Positions 29,472 through 38,536 of a stretch of DNA of 64,000 nt are shown here, piece after piece. A program made the position numbers and the translations under genes. Position 1 is the first letter of the stretch. Each line of letters starts with the position of its first letter. The stretch is taken from the NCBI GenBank assembly GCA_030549205.1, contig JAUKTV010000028.1, positions 124,001 to 188,000 on the forward strand. The letters are read 5' to 3'. Origin of the DNA: Apiosordaria backusii (lineage: Eukaryota; Ascomycota; Sordariomycetes; Sordariales; Lasiosphaeriaceae). Under the pieces are notes generated by a model. That model was not told the origin of the DNA, did no database searches, and saw nothing but the letters and a program-made list of their open reading frames with translations.

Positions 29472-32400
29472 AGGACCACGAGCAACACATCAGCGAGGTC
29501 GCTGCTGTACGGAGGAGGGGCATGAAAGACAAAAGATTGCGAGTAGCAGCGCGTTGGAAGGGTTTCCAAACGCAAGCACTCGTGGACAGTGGAGCAGAAG
29601 CGGACTTGATTTCACCAAGATTTGTGCAACAAGCCCGGGTTCCATGGAAAAAGAAGGAGGAAGAGGTCGTCATGAAGGGACCCTTCCCTACACAGTTGGT
29701 AACCAGAGAAACGTTGCCACTGAACATCACAGTGTCAGGAAAAACAACGACAGTGATTTTCGACATCGTGGATATGGGGCCAGAGAAGGACATGATCCTG
29801 GGGCAGCCATGGCACGAGGACTACAACCCAGACATCGATTGGAAGGATGGTGGCCACCTACGACCGAGGACATATCGGGAGTATCCAACCAACGATGGGA
29901 GATCAGGAGCACGGCAGGAGCAGAGTGTGAGACAAGCACCCTCCACGGCACCACCGCAAGGGACACGGGAGATATTAGTGTACTCAATCGACACAGGCGG
30001 CAAGATCGAAGAAGTAGGGTTGGTAGGGACAGTTGCGTTGGTGGAAATTGCGGCAGCAATGAAGGACAAATACGCCTATTACAACAGTTTGAAGAAAAAC
30101 GAGAAGAAGGAGGTACCGCCGGAATATCAGGGGCATCCGGTGTTCACGGCGAAACACCTTCAGGGTCTACCAGATAGGGGACCATGGGACCATGAGATCA
30201 AGCTCAAGGACGGAGCAAAGCTCAAGCTTTTTCAGGTCTACCACACCAACGACAAACAGAGTGAAGAGTTGCGGAAGTATTTGGACGAGAATCTCAAGAG
30301 AGGGCACATCAGACCATCCACATCGCCAGCTGGATATCCTGTTTTCTTCGTGCCGAAGAAGGATGGGAGTCCACGACTGTGTGTGGATTATCGACAGCTG
30401 AATCAGGAGACGGTGAAGAACGGTTACCCACTACCGCTGATTTCGCGGCTGCGAAGTCAACTGTCAGGGGCACGATGGTTCACCAGGCTTGATATGCCAG
30501 TCGGGTACGCGCACATACGAATCAAGGAGGGAGACGAATGGAAGACGGCTTTTCGCACGCCTTACGGGCATTTCGAGTATCTCGTCATGCCGTTCGGGCT
30601 TACAAACGCACCAGCGACTTTCCAGGCCCTCGTTGATCACACGATTCGCAAGTATCTCGACAAAACAGCAGTTTGTTATCTCGACGACGTTCTCATCTAC
30701 TCACGCACTCTGGAGGAACACAAACAGCACGTCAAGGAAATTTTGGACGCGCTACATGGAGCAGGACTATCGGTCAACAAGGACAAGAGCGAGTTCCATG
30801 TGCAAGAGACGGTCTATCTCGGGTACCTGATCTCGCCAGGAGAAGTGCGAATGGAACCAGGGAAGATCGCGGCAGTCAAGGACTGGCCGAGACCACAAGG
30901 AGAAACACCCGAACAACTGAAGACTAGGGTTCGAGAGTTTCTGGGATTTACGAACTTTTATCGAATGTTCATACGGAATTACGGCGCTATCGCGAAGCCA
31001 TTGAACGACCTAACCAAGAAGGACGCCGAGTTCAAGTGGGGGGAAGCACAGGAGCAGGCTTTTCAGGCCATCAAAGACGCTATTGTGGCCGACCCAGTGC
31101 TCAAGCTTCCTGACCCAGGAAGGCCTTTCGAGGTCGAAACAGATGCTTCCGACTACGCCATCGGAGGACAGCTGGGACAACGAGACGAGGATGGGAAGTT
31201 GCATCCGGTAGCATTCTTTTCGAAGAAGCTGGAGGGACCACGCAAGAACTACCCTATCCACGACAAAGAGCTGCTTGCCATCATTGAGGCTTTCGAGGAG
31301 TGGAGACCATATCTCAGCGGGACCAACTATGAGGTGCAGGTCTACACGGATCACAAAAACTTGAAGTATTTCACTACTACCAAGGTCCTCAACGCCAGGC
31401 AAGGCAGGTGGTCAGAATTCCTGTCTGAGTTCAATTTTCAGATTCATTACAAGAAGGGATCCGAGAACGCGAGAGCGGACGCTCTAAGCAGAAGGGCGGA
31501 CCACCACGAGGAAAAAGTGGCGGAGGAATCGCCACCATTGCTGCAGGAGACAGCAGAAGGCACACTGAGGCACCCGCTCCAGCAGTGGGCTGAGTGTTGT
31601 GCAGTGTACCGAGAAGAATCAACAGCCAACAAGTATCAGAGCAACATCGGCAGTGACGAGCAGGAACGATGGGCTGAACTGGAATCTTTGGGGATCCAGA
31701 AGGACGACAATTACCGGCTCTGGTATCACAATCGAGCTTATGTCGAACCAGAACAGCGGAAGGCATTGATTCGGGAGATCCACGAGTCGAAGCTCGGAGG
31801 ACACATGGGAGTGGCCAAGACAACAGAGAAGATCAAACAACACTTCAATTGGCCCGGACTAAGAAAAGATGTTGAGGAAACGCTGCGAGAATGTGACCTT
31901 TGCAGAAGAACGAAGGCAGAAAGACACAAGCCTTACGGATTCTTGGAGCCATTACCAGTGGCAGAACAACCATGGAGCTCAGTGACGATGGACTTTATCA
32001 CTAAGCTACCACACTCCAAGGACACGGTCACAGGAATCAAGTACGACAGCATCCTCACGGTCGTCGACAGGCTCACCAAGTGGGCATACTTCCTGCCCTA
32101 CAGGGAGACTTGGACGGCAGAACAATTGGCGGATGTGGTGTTTCGGAACGTCACGGCGACACACACATGGCCAAGGGAATTCATCACGGATCGCGACACC
32201 AAGTTCGTGTCGAAGTTTTGGAAAGCTCTAATGGAGCAAGTGGGAGTGAAGAGCAAGGCGTCGTCAGCATATCACCCGCAGACGGACGGCCAGACGGAGA
32301 GACTCAACCAGATTGTCGAACAATACCTTCGGAACTACATCAATTTCGAACAGGACAACTGGGTTGAACTCTTGCCAGCGGCTCAACTCGCGTACAATAC

Positions 32401-33202
32401 GGCACCCACGGAAACGACAAAAGTCACACCATTCTTCGCGAACTACGGTTTCGAGGCGGACCTACGACAAGGACCAGAGGCAAGAGTGCCTAGGGCGGCA
32501 GCAAAAGCAGGGAAGCTACACATGCTGCACGCCAAACTCAGAAAAGAACTCGAGTTCGTTCGGGAGCGCATGCGCAAGTACTACAACGTCAAACGGCTCG
32601 AGGGACCTCGCTTGAAGAGGGGGGATAAAGTGTTTCTTTCAACACGGAACTTACGCACAAAACGACCAAGTAAGAAACTGGACCACAGGAGGGTGGGACC
32701 TTTCACGATCGAAGAAAGAGTATCGGAAACAGCGTTCAGACTCAGATTGCCAGACACCATGCGACTACGATCGGGTACCTTTCACGTTTCACTCCTGGAA
32801 CCGGCACCAAGGGCTGCCAGCCCGGACACTCAAATTGAAGCCGAGGACGAGGAAGAGGAGTACGATGTGGAAGAGGTCTTAGATTCGCGCATTAACAACG
32901 GACAGCTGGAGTATTTGGTTAGCTGGTTGGACTACCCGGCTACGGATAACTCATGGGAACCAGCAACAAACCTTAGCTGTCCTGAGAAGTTGGAAGAGTT
33001 CCATCGGAGGAACCCTGAACGACCAAGGGTGGAGAATGCCGCGAGGGGCCAGCAGCCGGGTCGGGAGGAAGACCAAGAACGGCCCCGCTCGCGAGGGCAG
33101 CACTCCCATTGGCAAAATCTTGGTCCAGCCAACCCAACTGTGCGGAGGTCCAGTCGAAAGAGGAATCAAGACTTGGGGAGGGCGCAGCGACAGACACGCT
33201 AG
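29435..33202 (+). CDS. pol: Chromovirus Pol: protease, reverse transcriptase, RNase H, integrase, chromodomain
   Basis: Read as a -1 continuation of Gag, 1,255 residues. Positions counted from 29435: aspartic protease LVDSGAEADL near 50; reverse transcriptase near 290-470 with FTRLDMPVGYAH, FGLTNAPATFQ and the catalytic YLDD near 414; RNase H near 565-690 (VETDASDYAIGG, TDHKNLKYF, ADALSRR). Integrase follows with an HHCC finger near 782-830 and catalytic D, D and E in SVTMDF, TDRDTKF and GQTERLN. A C-terminal chromodomain at about 1142-1195 (EYDVEEVLDSR, then YLVSWLDYPATDNSWEP) would steer integration to marked chromatin. All catalytic motifs are present. The last 230 nt overlap the antisense gene. 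Confidence 0.95.
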   Translation, partial: RATAFRGGRKPLKDHEQHISEVAAVRRRGMKDKRLRVAARWKGFQTQALVDSGAEADLISPRFVQQARVPWKKKEEEVVMKGPFPTQLVTRETLPLNITVSGKTTTVIFDIVDMGPEKDMILGQPWHEDYNPDIDWKDGGHLRPRTYREYPTNDGRSGARQEQSVRQAPSTAPPQGTREILVYSIDTGGKIEEVGLVGTVALVEIAAAMKDKYAYYNSLKKNEKKEVPPEYQGHPVFTAKHLQGLPDRGPWDHEIKLKDGAKLKLFQVYHTNDKQSEELRKYLDENLKRGHIRPSTSPAGYPVFFVPKKDGSPRLCVDYRQLNQETVKNGYPLPLISRLRSQLSGARWFTRLDMPVGYAHIRIKEGDEWKTAFRTPYGHFEYLVMPFGLTNAPATFQALVDHTIRKYLDKTAVCYLDDVLIYSRTLEEHKQHVKEILDALHGAGLSVNKDKSEFHVQETVYLGYLISPGEVRMEPGKIAAVKDWPRPQGETPEQLKTRVREFLGFTNFYRMFIRNYGAIAKPLNDLTKKDAEFKWGEAQEQAFQAIKDAIVADPVLKLPDPGRPFEVETDASDYAIGGQLGQRDEDGKLHPVAFFSKKLEGPRKNYPIHDKELLAIIEAFEEWRPYLSGTNYEVQVYTDHKNLKYFTTTKVLNARQGRWSEFLSEFNFQIHYKKGSENARADALSRRADHHEEKVAEESPPLLQETAEGTLRHPLQQWAECCAVYREESTANKYQSNIGSDEQERWAELESLGIQKDDNYRLWYHNRAYVEPEQRKALIREIHESKLGGHMGVAKTTEKIKQHFNWPGLRKDVEETLRECDLCRRTKAERHKPYGFLEPLPVAEQPWSSVTMDFITKLPHSKDTVTGIKYDSILTVVDRLTKWAYFLPYRETWTAEQLADVVFRNVTATHTWPREFITDRDTKFVSKFWKALMEQVGVKSKASSAYHPQTDGQTERLNQIVEQYLRNYINFEQDNWVELLPAAQLAYNTAPTETTKVTPFFANYGFEADLRQGPEARVPRAAAKAGKLHMLHAKLRKELEFVRERMRKYYNVKRLEGPRLKRGDKVFLSTRNLRTKRPSKKLDHRRVGPFTIEERVSETAFRLRLPDTMRLRSGTFHVSLLEPAPRAASPDTQIEAEDEEEEYDVEEVLDSRINNGQLEYLVSWLDYPATDNSWEPATNLSCPEKLEEFHRRNPERPRVENAARGQQPGREEDQERPRSRGQHSHWQNLGPANPTVRRSSRKRNQDLGRAQRQTR

Positions 33203-33675
33203 GCGGCAGCTGGGCTGAGGGAGCAGGAGGCGACGAAGCAAGGAGTTGTGCTTCTTCCTCCATCATACCGCGGTTAAACAGCTTGGCCTCGCGGTCGCGA
33301 AGGGACCGGCGGGTACGCTTAAGCCGCGCCAGGCGAGCTGCGAGGGAGGACAACTGGTTTTCAAGTTCTTCTTCCTCCTTCTCGAGCTCCTGTTGCACCT
33401 CGAGGTTACGGGCAACTAGCGGACGGTCAGGCAACAAGAACAAAGGGAGGAGACAAGAACTCACGGGCGGAGCCCACATCCATGCCGTCACAAGGGATTT
33501 TCAGGCGGACGCATTCACTGCAACGGTTGGAGCCCTGTGCCAGGACACAAGGAAGATTCTGGTTAAAACAACGAGTACACGGCATAATCTCGCAACCACG
33601 CCCTACAATCGACAAGGAAAGGGCCGTGGCTTGATCGGTCTTGCGATGACGCTTTTTCTGTACACGATGAGACAT
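32973..33675 (-). CDS. Antisense spliced gene inside the chromovirus: Zn2Cys6-like cysteine cluster plus coiled coil
   Basis: Two minus-strand exons, 33675-33465 and 33415-32973, join in one frame to 217 residues. The 49-nt intron has a GTGAGT donor, a CTGAC branch point and a CTAG acceptor. Near residues 32-60 six cysteines are spaced C-x2-C-x6-C-x8-C-x2-C-x6-C, the spacing of fungal Zn(II)2Cys6 binuclear clusters. Basic residues precede it (HRVQKKRHRK). After the junction comes a strong coiled coil (EVQQELEKEEEELENQ, then LARLKRTRRSLRDRE), then a Ser/Pro-rich acidic end with two Trp. Cluster plus coiled coil resembles a DNA-binding regulator, but it might also bind RNA or Gag. It overlaps pol by 230 nt and starts 116 bp from the 3' LTR. 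Gene structure is predicted, not shown. Confidence 0.7.
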
Positions 33676-33774
33676 GGCGACGGATAAGAGGTAAAGGGGC
33701 ATCACTTACCAGGAAAAAGAAGGAAGCAGTAGGGTTTTGAGCGAAACGAGAATTGGCCGCCGAGACGTCGACCT

Positions 33775-33785
33775 AGGAGGAGGGG
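33775..33785 (+). other. Polypurine tract of the chromovirus
   Basis: AGGAGGAGGGG ends five bases before the 3' LTR (33791), where the plus-strand DNA primer of LTR elements normally lies. Confidence 0.65.
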
Positions 33786-33790
33786 CATCG

Positions 33791-34194
33791 TGTCACGACC
33801 TTGGACACGGGAGGACGCAGACTTAACAGACGAGCCAATGGGAAGAGTGTATTACGACGGAAGGGACCCCTGTAGGTAGCCAATCAGAGGAGGACCGATG
33901 GACCGGTGCGTAGGAGACGGTCCAGCGGTCCAGGACAACCACTCATGGAGGGACCGATGGACCGGTACGCTATGAACGGTCCAGCGGTCCATGAGGATTG
34001 CAGGTCCATATATACGGAGGAACTAGATAGCTTGTAGATAGTTCCGCAGTATGCAATCACAGCTTGTATTCACGGTATCTTGTGTTTACATTGAGACATC
34101 TTGTTGTGCACTGTTTAGCTGCACCGAACCAATTGTCAGAAGTTACCTTCAACCGAGTATCCCTTTCAGAGGTTCTGTACAGGGGTTCGTCACA
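33791..34194 (+). repeat. 3' LTR of the chromovirus
   Basis: 404 bp. By eye it is identical to the 5' LTR at 26861-27264 along its whole length, including the paired U3 hairpins. It is followed by the target duplicate GATAG at 34195-34199. Confidence 0.95.
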
Positions 34195-34600
34195 GATAGG
34201 CATAAAAAACAGGGAATAAAAATTTTATTAAGACTTTGCAGTTTAACTTTCAGAAAAGTGTTATCAATATAAGAAAAAGGTACTTTAAATAATCACGAGG
34301 TCTTCTTATTGTGTAAAGATATCTTTTCATTACTTCTAACCCTAACCCTAACCATATCTCAGCAGTTATCTGCTGGAACTCTCAGCACTATGCGGACAGC
34401 CACCGACCCTGTTATCTCGGATAATTTTATAAATGGAAACATCAAATACACATATTGTCTACTTCGTGTTTTCTCAGAGACTGAGGCGCTGTTTTCCTTA
34501 TTTTTTTTTAGCTACTTAAAATCGAAAAATAAAATTCTAGGCCCTACCAAGGGCACTTAAATACCACAGCCAGCCTCTTGGCCCCACAACACCAATAATG
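34195..34600. other. Short non-coding gap between chromovirus and solo LTR
   Basis: About 400 bp of AT-rich sequence with no gene. It contains a short telomere-like repeat (34336-34353). It begins with the GATAG duplicate and ends with GTTGG, the target duplicate of the next insertion. Confidence 0.5.
34336..34353 (-). repeat. Interstitial telomere-like repeat, three units
   Basis: CTAACCCTAACCCTAACC, three units of the complement of TTAGGG, the usual filamentous-fungal telomere repeat. Such short tracts can mark repaired breaks or occur by chance. Confidence 0.5.
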
Positions 34601-34605
34601 GTTGG

Positions 34606-35035
34606 TGTGACGAACCCCTGTGCAGAACCTCTGAAAGGGATACTCGGTTGAAGGCAACTTCTGACAATTGGTTCGGTGCAGCTAAACAGTGCACAACAAG
34701 ATGTCTCAATGTAAACACAAGATACCGTGAATACAAGCTGTGATTGCATACTGCGGAACTATCTACAAGCTGTCTAGTTCCTCCGTATATATAGTCTTCT
34801 TGCTCGTCGTGCTATGGCCTCGATCGCTCCTAGCACTTTGCATCCTGCGATGTGCTCGTCGTGCTATGCCCTCGATCACCCCGAGCATCTTGCATCCTGC
34901 AACATGCTCGTGTGTCTTGGCACCCTAGCACTTCTAGTCCGTTCCCACTGGTTGCTTCCTAGCTCCTAATGATTGGCTCGGGACGCCCCCGCGTCCCACA
35001 TACTGTACGCCCTGCCGCTGGTTTAACTTGTGACA
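34606..35035 (-). mobile_element. Solo LTR related to the chromovirus, with a different U3
   Basis: 430 bp in reverse orientation, flanked by GTTGG on both sides (34601-34605 and 35036-35040). Its first ~190 bp nearly match the R-U5 half of the chromovirus LTR, including the self-primer AGTATGCAATC and the TATATA box. The U3 half is unrelated: it lacks the GGACCG hairpins and carries two ~53-bp direct repeats (GCTCGTCGTGCTATG at about 34803 and 34857). The ends TGTGACG and TGTGACA fit LTR termini. No internal element is attached. Confidence 0.85.
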
Positions 35036-35040
35036 GTTGG

Positions 35041-35302
35041 CCAGGAAGGTCGCCGACGCGGGATAGATATGCAGGACAGTTACAATAAAACCTCTAAGTC
35101 AAGAACTTTGTATTATTAGCAACCCGCAGAAGCCGAAGGATAACCTCCAGCCAAGACCAAACAGAATGGGAGAAGATCCCATAAGTAGGCCTTGCAATTC
35201 TAACCAGACTAAAGGAGGGCAAGGACCTTGAGGCCATAACAGATTATTATACTGAATTGAACTACACGTTCCAAACTGACAATTGGTCTACAACCGTCCC
35301 CT
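35041..35302 (+). mobile_element. Probable gag fragment of another LTR element
   Basis: A plus-strand frame reads RLKEGKDLEAITDYYTELN, then FQTDNWSTTVPL, which resembles the capsid region of gypsy Gag proteins. It is under 200 nt, has no start, and stops where an LTR-like sequence begins. The identity is a pattern judgement. Confidence 0.35.
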
Positions 35303-35717
35303 TGTCACACCCTCGACATCACCCCCTTCTTAACTCTTAACCTCCATATTCCGCGACGAGGGAGGTTAGGAAGGAAAAAAAAGTTAGATGTCAGAGCCCT
35401 CGAGAGGTTTGGTCTAAGTAAGCTCTTACTGTGCGGTTGGGTTGGGGGTGTGCTTTGTTGTGATTGTGGTGTAGGTGTGGTATGGTACTGACATCTATGA
35501 TGATGACTACGAGTTTGAAAAAGTGCGGCTGCGGTCTGTTGCCGCCGATTAGGGGGACCAAGTTTATTGTATCTTGTCCCAAAGCGATTCTTGTGACGAG
35601 CGGTGCTGTTATATAAGGTACTCACCACAATTGGCTGGATGTCCTGCCAAGACGATGACGTAATGGCTGTCACCTCAGCCCTAAGTGCTCGACTCATCAG
35701 CACACGCCCCCAAAACA
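35303..35717 (-). mobile_element. LTR-like sequence, reverse orientation
   Basis: On the minus strand it runs from TGTTTTGGGG to GGGTGTGACA, with TG...CA ends, an internal TATATAA near 35610 and an ACAATAAA near 35570. It has no matching flanking duplication and no second copy in the window, so this is tentative. A 137-codon minus-strand frame over it is read as incidental. Confidence 0.35.
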
Positions 35718-35738
35718 ACCTGCCAAGGGTTAGGGCAT

Positions 35739-35802
35739 GGGCTGGTGGTAAACGCGTTGGTTTAAGCTAAGTAGGTTAGACTAACACGTTTACCACCAGC
35801 CC
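35739..35802. repeat. Long hairpin: perfect 16-bp inverted repeat
   Basis: GGGCTGGTGGTAAACG at 35739-35754 pairs perfectly with 35787-35802 across a 32-nt loop. After one mismatch the stem continues for about five more pairs. It lies between two LTR-like pieces. Confidence 0.7.
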
Positions 35803-35845
35803 GCGGCTTACCCACTTAGGTAGACTAACGTGGTTAATAGGAAAC

Positions 35846-36136
35846 TGTAACGGGCTGAGCCCTGTGATAGCTTTAGCAACCCTCAGCCACGGGTAAACCC
35901 CACAAGCAACACCCTGAATGAAGCTATTCCCGAATGCACTCAGCCCCGCACACAGACCACTAAACCAGAAACACCCAGAACCTTCTCTCCCAACGCTCAG
36001 ACTAACACATACATCTATATCAGATGCTCACGCCAGTGAGCCTTCTCCTTTTTCTTTTTTCCTTTTTTTCCCCAAGTTCAGTGTACTCATAGAGTGGCCT
36101 AGCTAGTTGAAAATACACTACCTTGAGACCGTTACA
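35846..36136. mobile_element. LTR-like sequence with TGTAACGG...CCGTTACA ends
   Basis: 291 bp with inverted terminal bases (TGTAACGG and CCGTTACA), typical of many ascomycete LTRs. The flanks (GAAAC, CGAAG) do not match, so it may be one end of a deleted element. No coding capacity. Confidence 0.4.
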
Positions 36137-37280
36137 CGAAGCTATCAAATACTCGCCCAATAGCTTCTAAGCACACCAAATATGGCCTCAGATTTGCTGT
36201 TGGTGATACGTGCAATGGTCACTGGTGCAAATAGGCACGTCTGAATGTGTGGTGAAAGATGATTTGATTGATGCAAAGTGCTCTGCCAACTGTGGAGGTC
36301 TAAATACATGTGCAGATCAGTGCGTGCCCCGCACGCAATGGTCCCGCACTATGTGGAGCGCTCTCCATAACAGTTGGCACCTCCTACCTGAGCATGTGCG
36401 CTGTACCTGGATAGTTTTCAAGCAGTGAGAAAGAGGATAAATCTGCTGACATCCATGCAATCAATTCAAATTCAACGGTCACAACATGACAACTTCGTGG
36501 AACTAAAAACGCCGAGATCGCGTGTATTGGCCAACCAAAGAGAGCTTTATTGGGATCAAAAAGCCTCAAAACACTTTCCAACAGCCTTCACTTACAAGAC
36601 GTCTTTGCCAAGGTCCTAAGCGCCTGACTGTTTTTAAAAGCAGCACTCTTAAAAATGGAAACCCAATTTTTAGGCGCTCTGAGCCTGAGCGCTTAACTCC
36701 CTCAACCCCTGTCTGTCCATATATACAGTGGTGTGTATGTATCACTTTCCGACGAAAATTGACCTCAATATTCAGCAGTATGTCTTCCAAAACCGGAGGA
36801 CATTTTCCCAGGAACATGACACTTTGGGTGTATACAACTTCAAAAGCCGTGGCACCTCCTGCGAGCATTTCTCGAATGATCCGACAGCTTCAAGCTTTTG
36901 AAATTCCGTATCCGTTAGCACATCTCGAAATCTGTGGAGTGCCTGTATCCAAATGCCATGGAGTCGAGTCTCGGCCGTTGCGACTGGAGTAGAGCGACTG
37001 TAGGGTTCATGGTTAGACTCGTTGACGTTGACAACGGATGTTTACCCTACAGAATTCACCTACATCTCCGTGTAATTAGGCGGCATTTCGCACTGACAGG
37101 CCTGTGGTTTTGGGAAGCAGCATATTGATGTCAGATAGTTCAAGAGCCTAGGGTGGTTGCCCGGGTACTGTAGGGATTTCATCTTCGAGTCGAGATTACC
37201 GTGATAGTTGTGGTGTGTAACTGTTAGGTCGGGCACCGGTTATGAGAATGTTGATGGAGAGAATCAAGTGGATACTTATA
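36137..37280. other. Non-coding or decayed region, nothing recognised
   Basis: 1.1 kb. The open frame at 36522-36992 has no domain, no codon regularity and no clear splice partners. No repeat was detected by eye. Confidence 0.4.
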
Positions 37281-37338
37281 GAGCATGGCGACTTCGCTCG
37301 TGGATTTTAAAAACCGCTTTAACCTGGTCTGGCGTGGC

Positions 37339-37698
37339 AGCATGCGGCCGACAGCCCTGACCTTTAGGGGGCTGCCATGTATCAAGTTGGTCGCGATGGA
37401 CAGAATCATGCAAGAAAGTACCTGGTGGTGGCAATGGCAAACAGAACTCATTCAACTAGCGCGTATGGACAGTTTCAGATCTTCGGAGAGGGTCGATTCT
37501 TAGTTCGTGACTTGTTCCACCGAACTGGCTTTATCCACCCTCAATTTCCTGGCTCTCATGTTGAAGGTGGTATCGATTACAGTGCGGACGAAAGAACATT
37601 GGTCCAACCAGACACCCTCCTCCTTTTCTCTGTAAATGATCATAATACTGGTTTCTTTGCGGCTTGGGATTGCAGTGGGAGAACATCCTCAATGGGGT
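37339..37698 (+). pseudogene. Decayed member of an unrecognised family, copy A
   Basis: In the frame of ATG 37377 it reads MYQVGRDGQNHARKYLVVAM, and later GGIDYSADERTLVQPDTLLL and NDHNTGFFAAWDC. Just upstream, AADSPDL is followed by a TAG where copy B at 52438 has CAG, and the neighbouring CCT is CTT: two C-to-T changes as RIP makes. Copies A and B match well in nucleotide and protein. No start, end or family could be assigned. The conserved core suggests a beta-rich domain, but that is a guess. Confidence 0.5.
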
Positions 37699-37800
37699 AA
37701 CAATGAGCGCCGCGGTTTGTGTTTTGTATAGCAACACGACCTTTCTTGCCATTGCGTGCCATCGAATCGCCCATTTGCACGATAGGTTCCGCAATCAGCC

Positions 37801-38271
37801 TTGGTATTTAGTACCTTAGCAAGATGCCGGTACGCGAACTCATGAGTATTTAGACCGGAAGATCAGGATATCGTATCGTTCATGTTGAGGAGGAGACAAC
37901 GTCGGCAGAGCAAGGCCAGGACCGCATCGTCGCTCTAAACTTAAAGCAGCAGCGTTTTGGCGCAGGCCTCTCCGAATCGTTGGACAGCCAAGTATACCCT
38001 TTACGCGTCAATAGCCGTTCATTCCGAGGCAGGAATGGCATCATTCGACATGACCGACGAGACTATCGGAATTCCAGTCGAAGGTACCTCCTGGGCCAAG
38101 ATCAACGCCAACCACGATAGCTTTTTCGTCTCTGCATGTACCGCCGACCCCCTGAAGAAGCTCACCGCTGCGGCCGTAGCAGGTAAGTTAACGGAACGGG
38201 ACGTCAATAGGAGTAGTGATCTTTTGGATTTGGTTCTTGGCCTCCAAAACATTGATTTCACATCTTTATGA
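37801..38271 (+). other. Unrecognised, possibly frameshifted coding stretch
   Basis: Two overlapping plus-strand frames look protein-like: one reading VALNLKQQRFGAGLSESLDS at about 37930, the next reading MTDETIGIPVEGTSWAKIN and ACTADPLKKLTAAAVAG at 38050-38180. A GTAAGT donor-like site follows at 38183. The family is unknown, and it may be a gene broken by a frameshift or two exons. Confidence 0.3.
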
Positions 38272-38285
38272 CGGATTGAGAATAC

Positions 38286-38297
38286 GGGTTAGGGTTA
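38286..38297 (+). repeat. Two-unit telomere-like repeat
   Basis: GGGTTAGGGTTA, two units of TTAGGG, 4 kb from the three-unit tract at 34336 and in the opposite orientation. It may be chance. Confidence 0.35.
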
Positions 38298-38536
38298 AGT
38301 ATAGCATTTCTCTGATGGACCCACCATAATTACCCCACCATGAGTCACCGAAGTCGGATGGTGGGGGCGGGCGGTGAGCAGCCAAAATCTCAAACTTGAC
38401 AGCTTTATTCATGCTTGGCTCTTGGTGACAACGGTCAAGAGGGTCCATTTCTGCCAGTCAGTGACACACCCTGGTTCACTGGAGATTGTACCGCTGTATC
38501 TCACCAAAAGATCACCAGAAACCTACCCAAGTCTCG

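Larger units (their letters stand above)
26861..34194 (+). mobile_element. Complete Ty3/gypsy chromovirus (LTR retrotransposon)
   Basis: A 7,334-bp element bounded by two 404-bp LTRs that I could not tell apart base by base, flanked by GATAG on both sides (26856-26860 and 34195-34199). Between the LTRs lie gag, pol in the -1 frame (protease, RT, RNase H, integrase, chromodomain), a spliced antisense gene, and a polypurine tract. All frames are open and there is no RIP damage, unlike the decayed repeat on its left. Domain order and chromodomain place it with chromoviruses. Self-priming and a -1 frameshift signal are described separately. It is probably recently inserted and potentially active. 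Confidence 0.95.

Noticed and set aside
35305..35718. 137-codon minus-strand frame as a gene
   Set aside because: It coincides with an LTR-like sequence and is low in complexity.
36522..36992. 156-codon plus-strand frame
   Set aside because: No domain, no supported splice sites, composition like the surrounding non-coding DNA.
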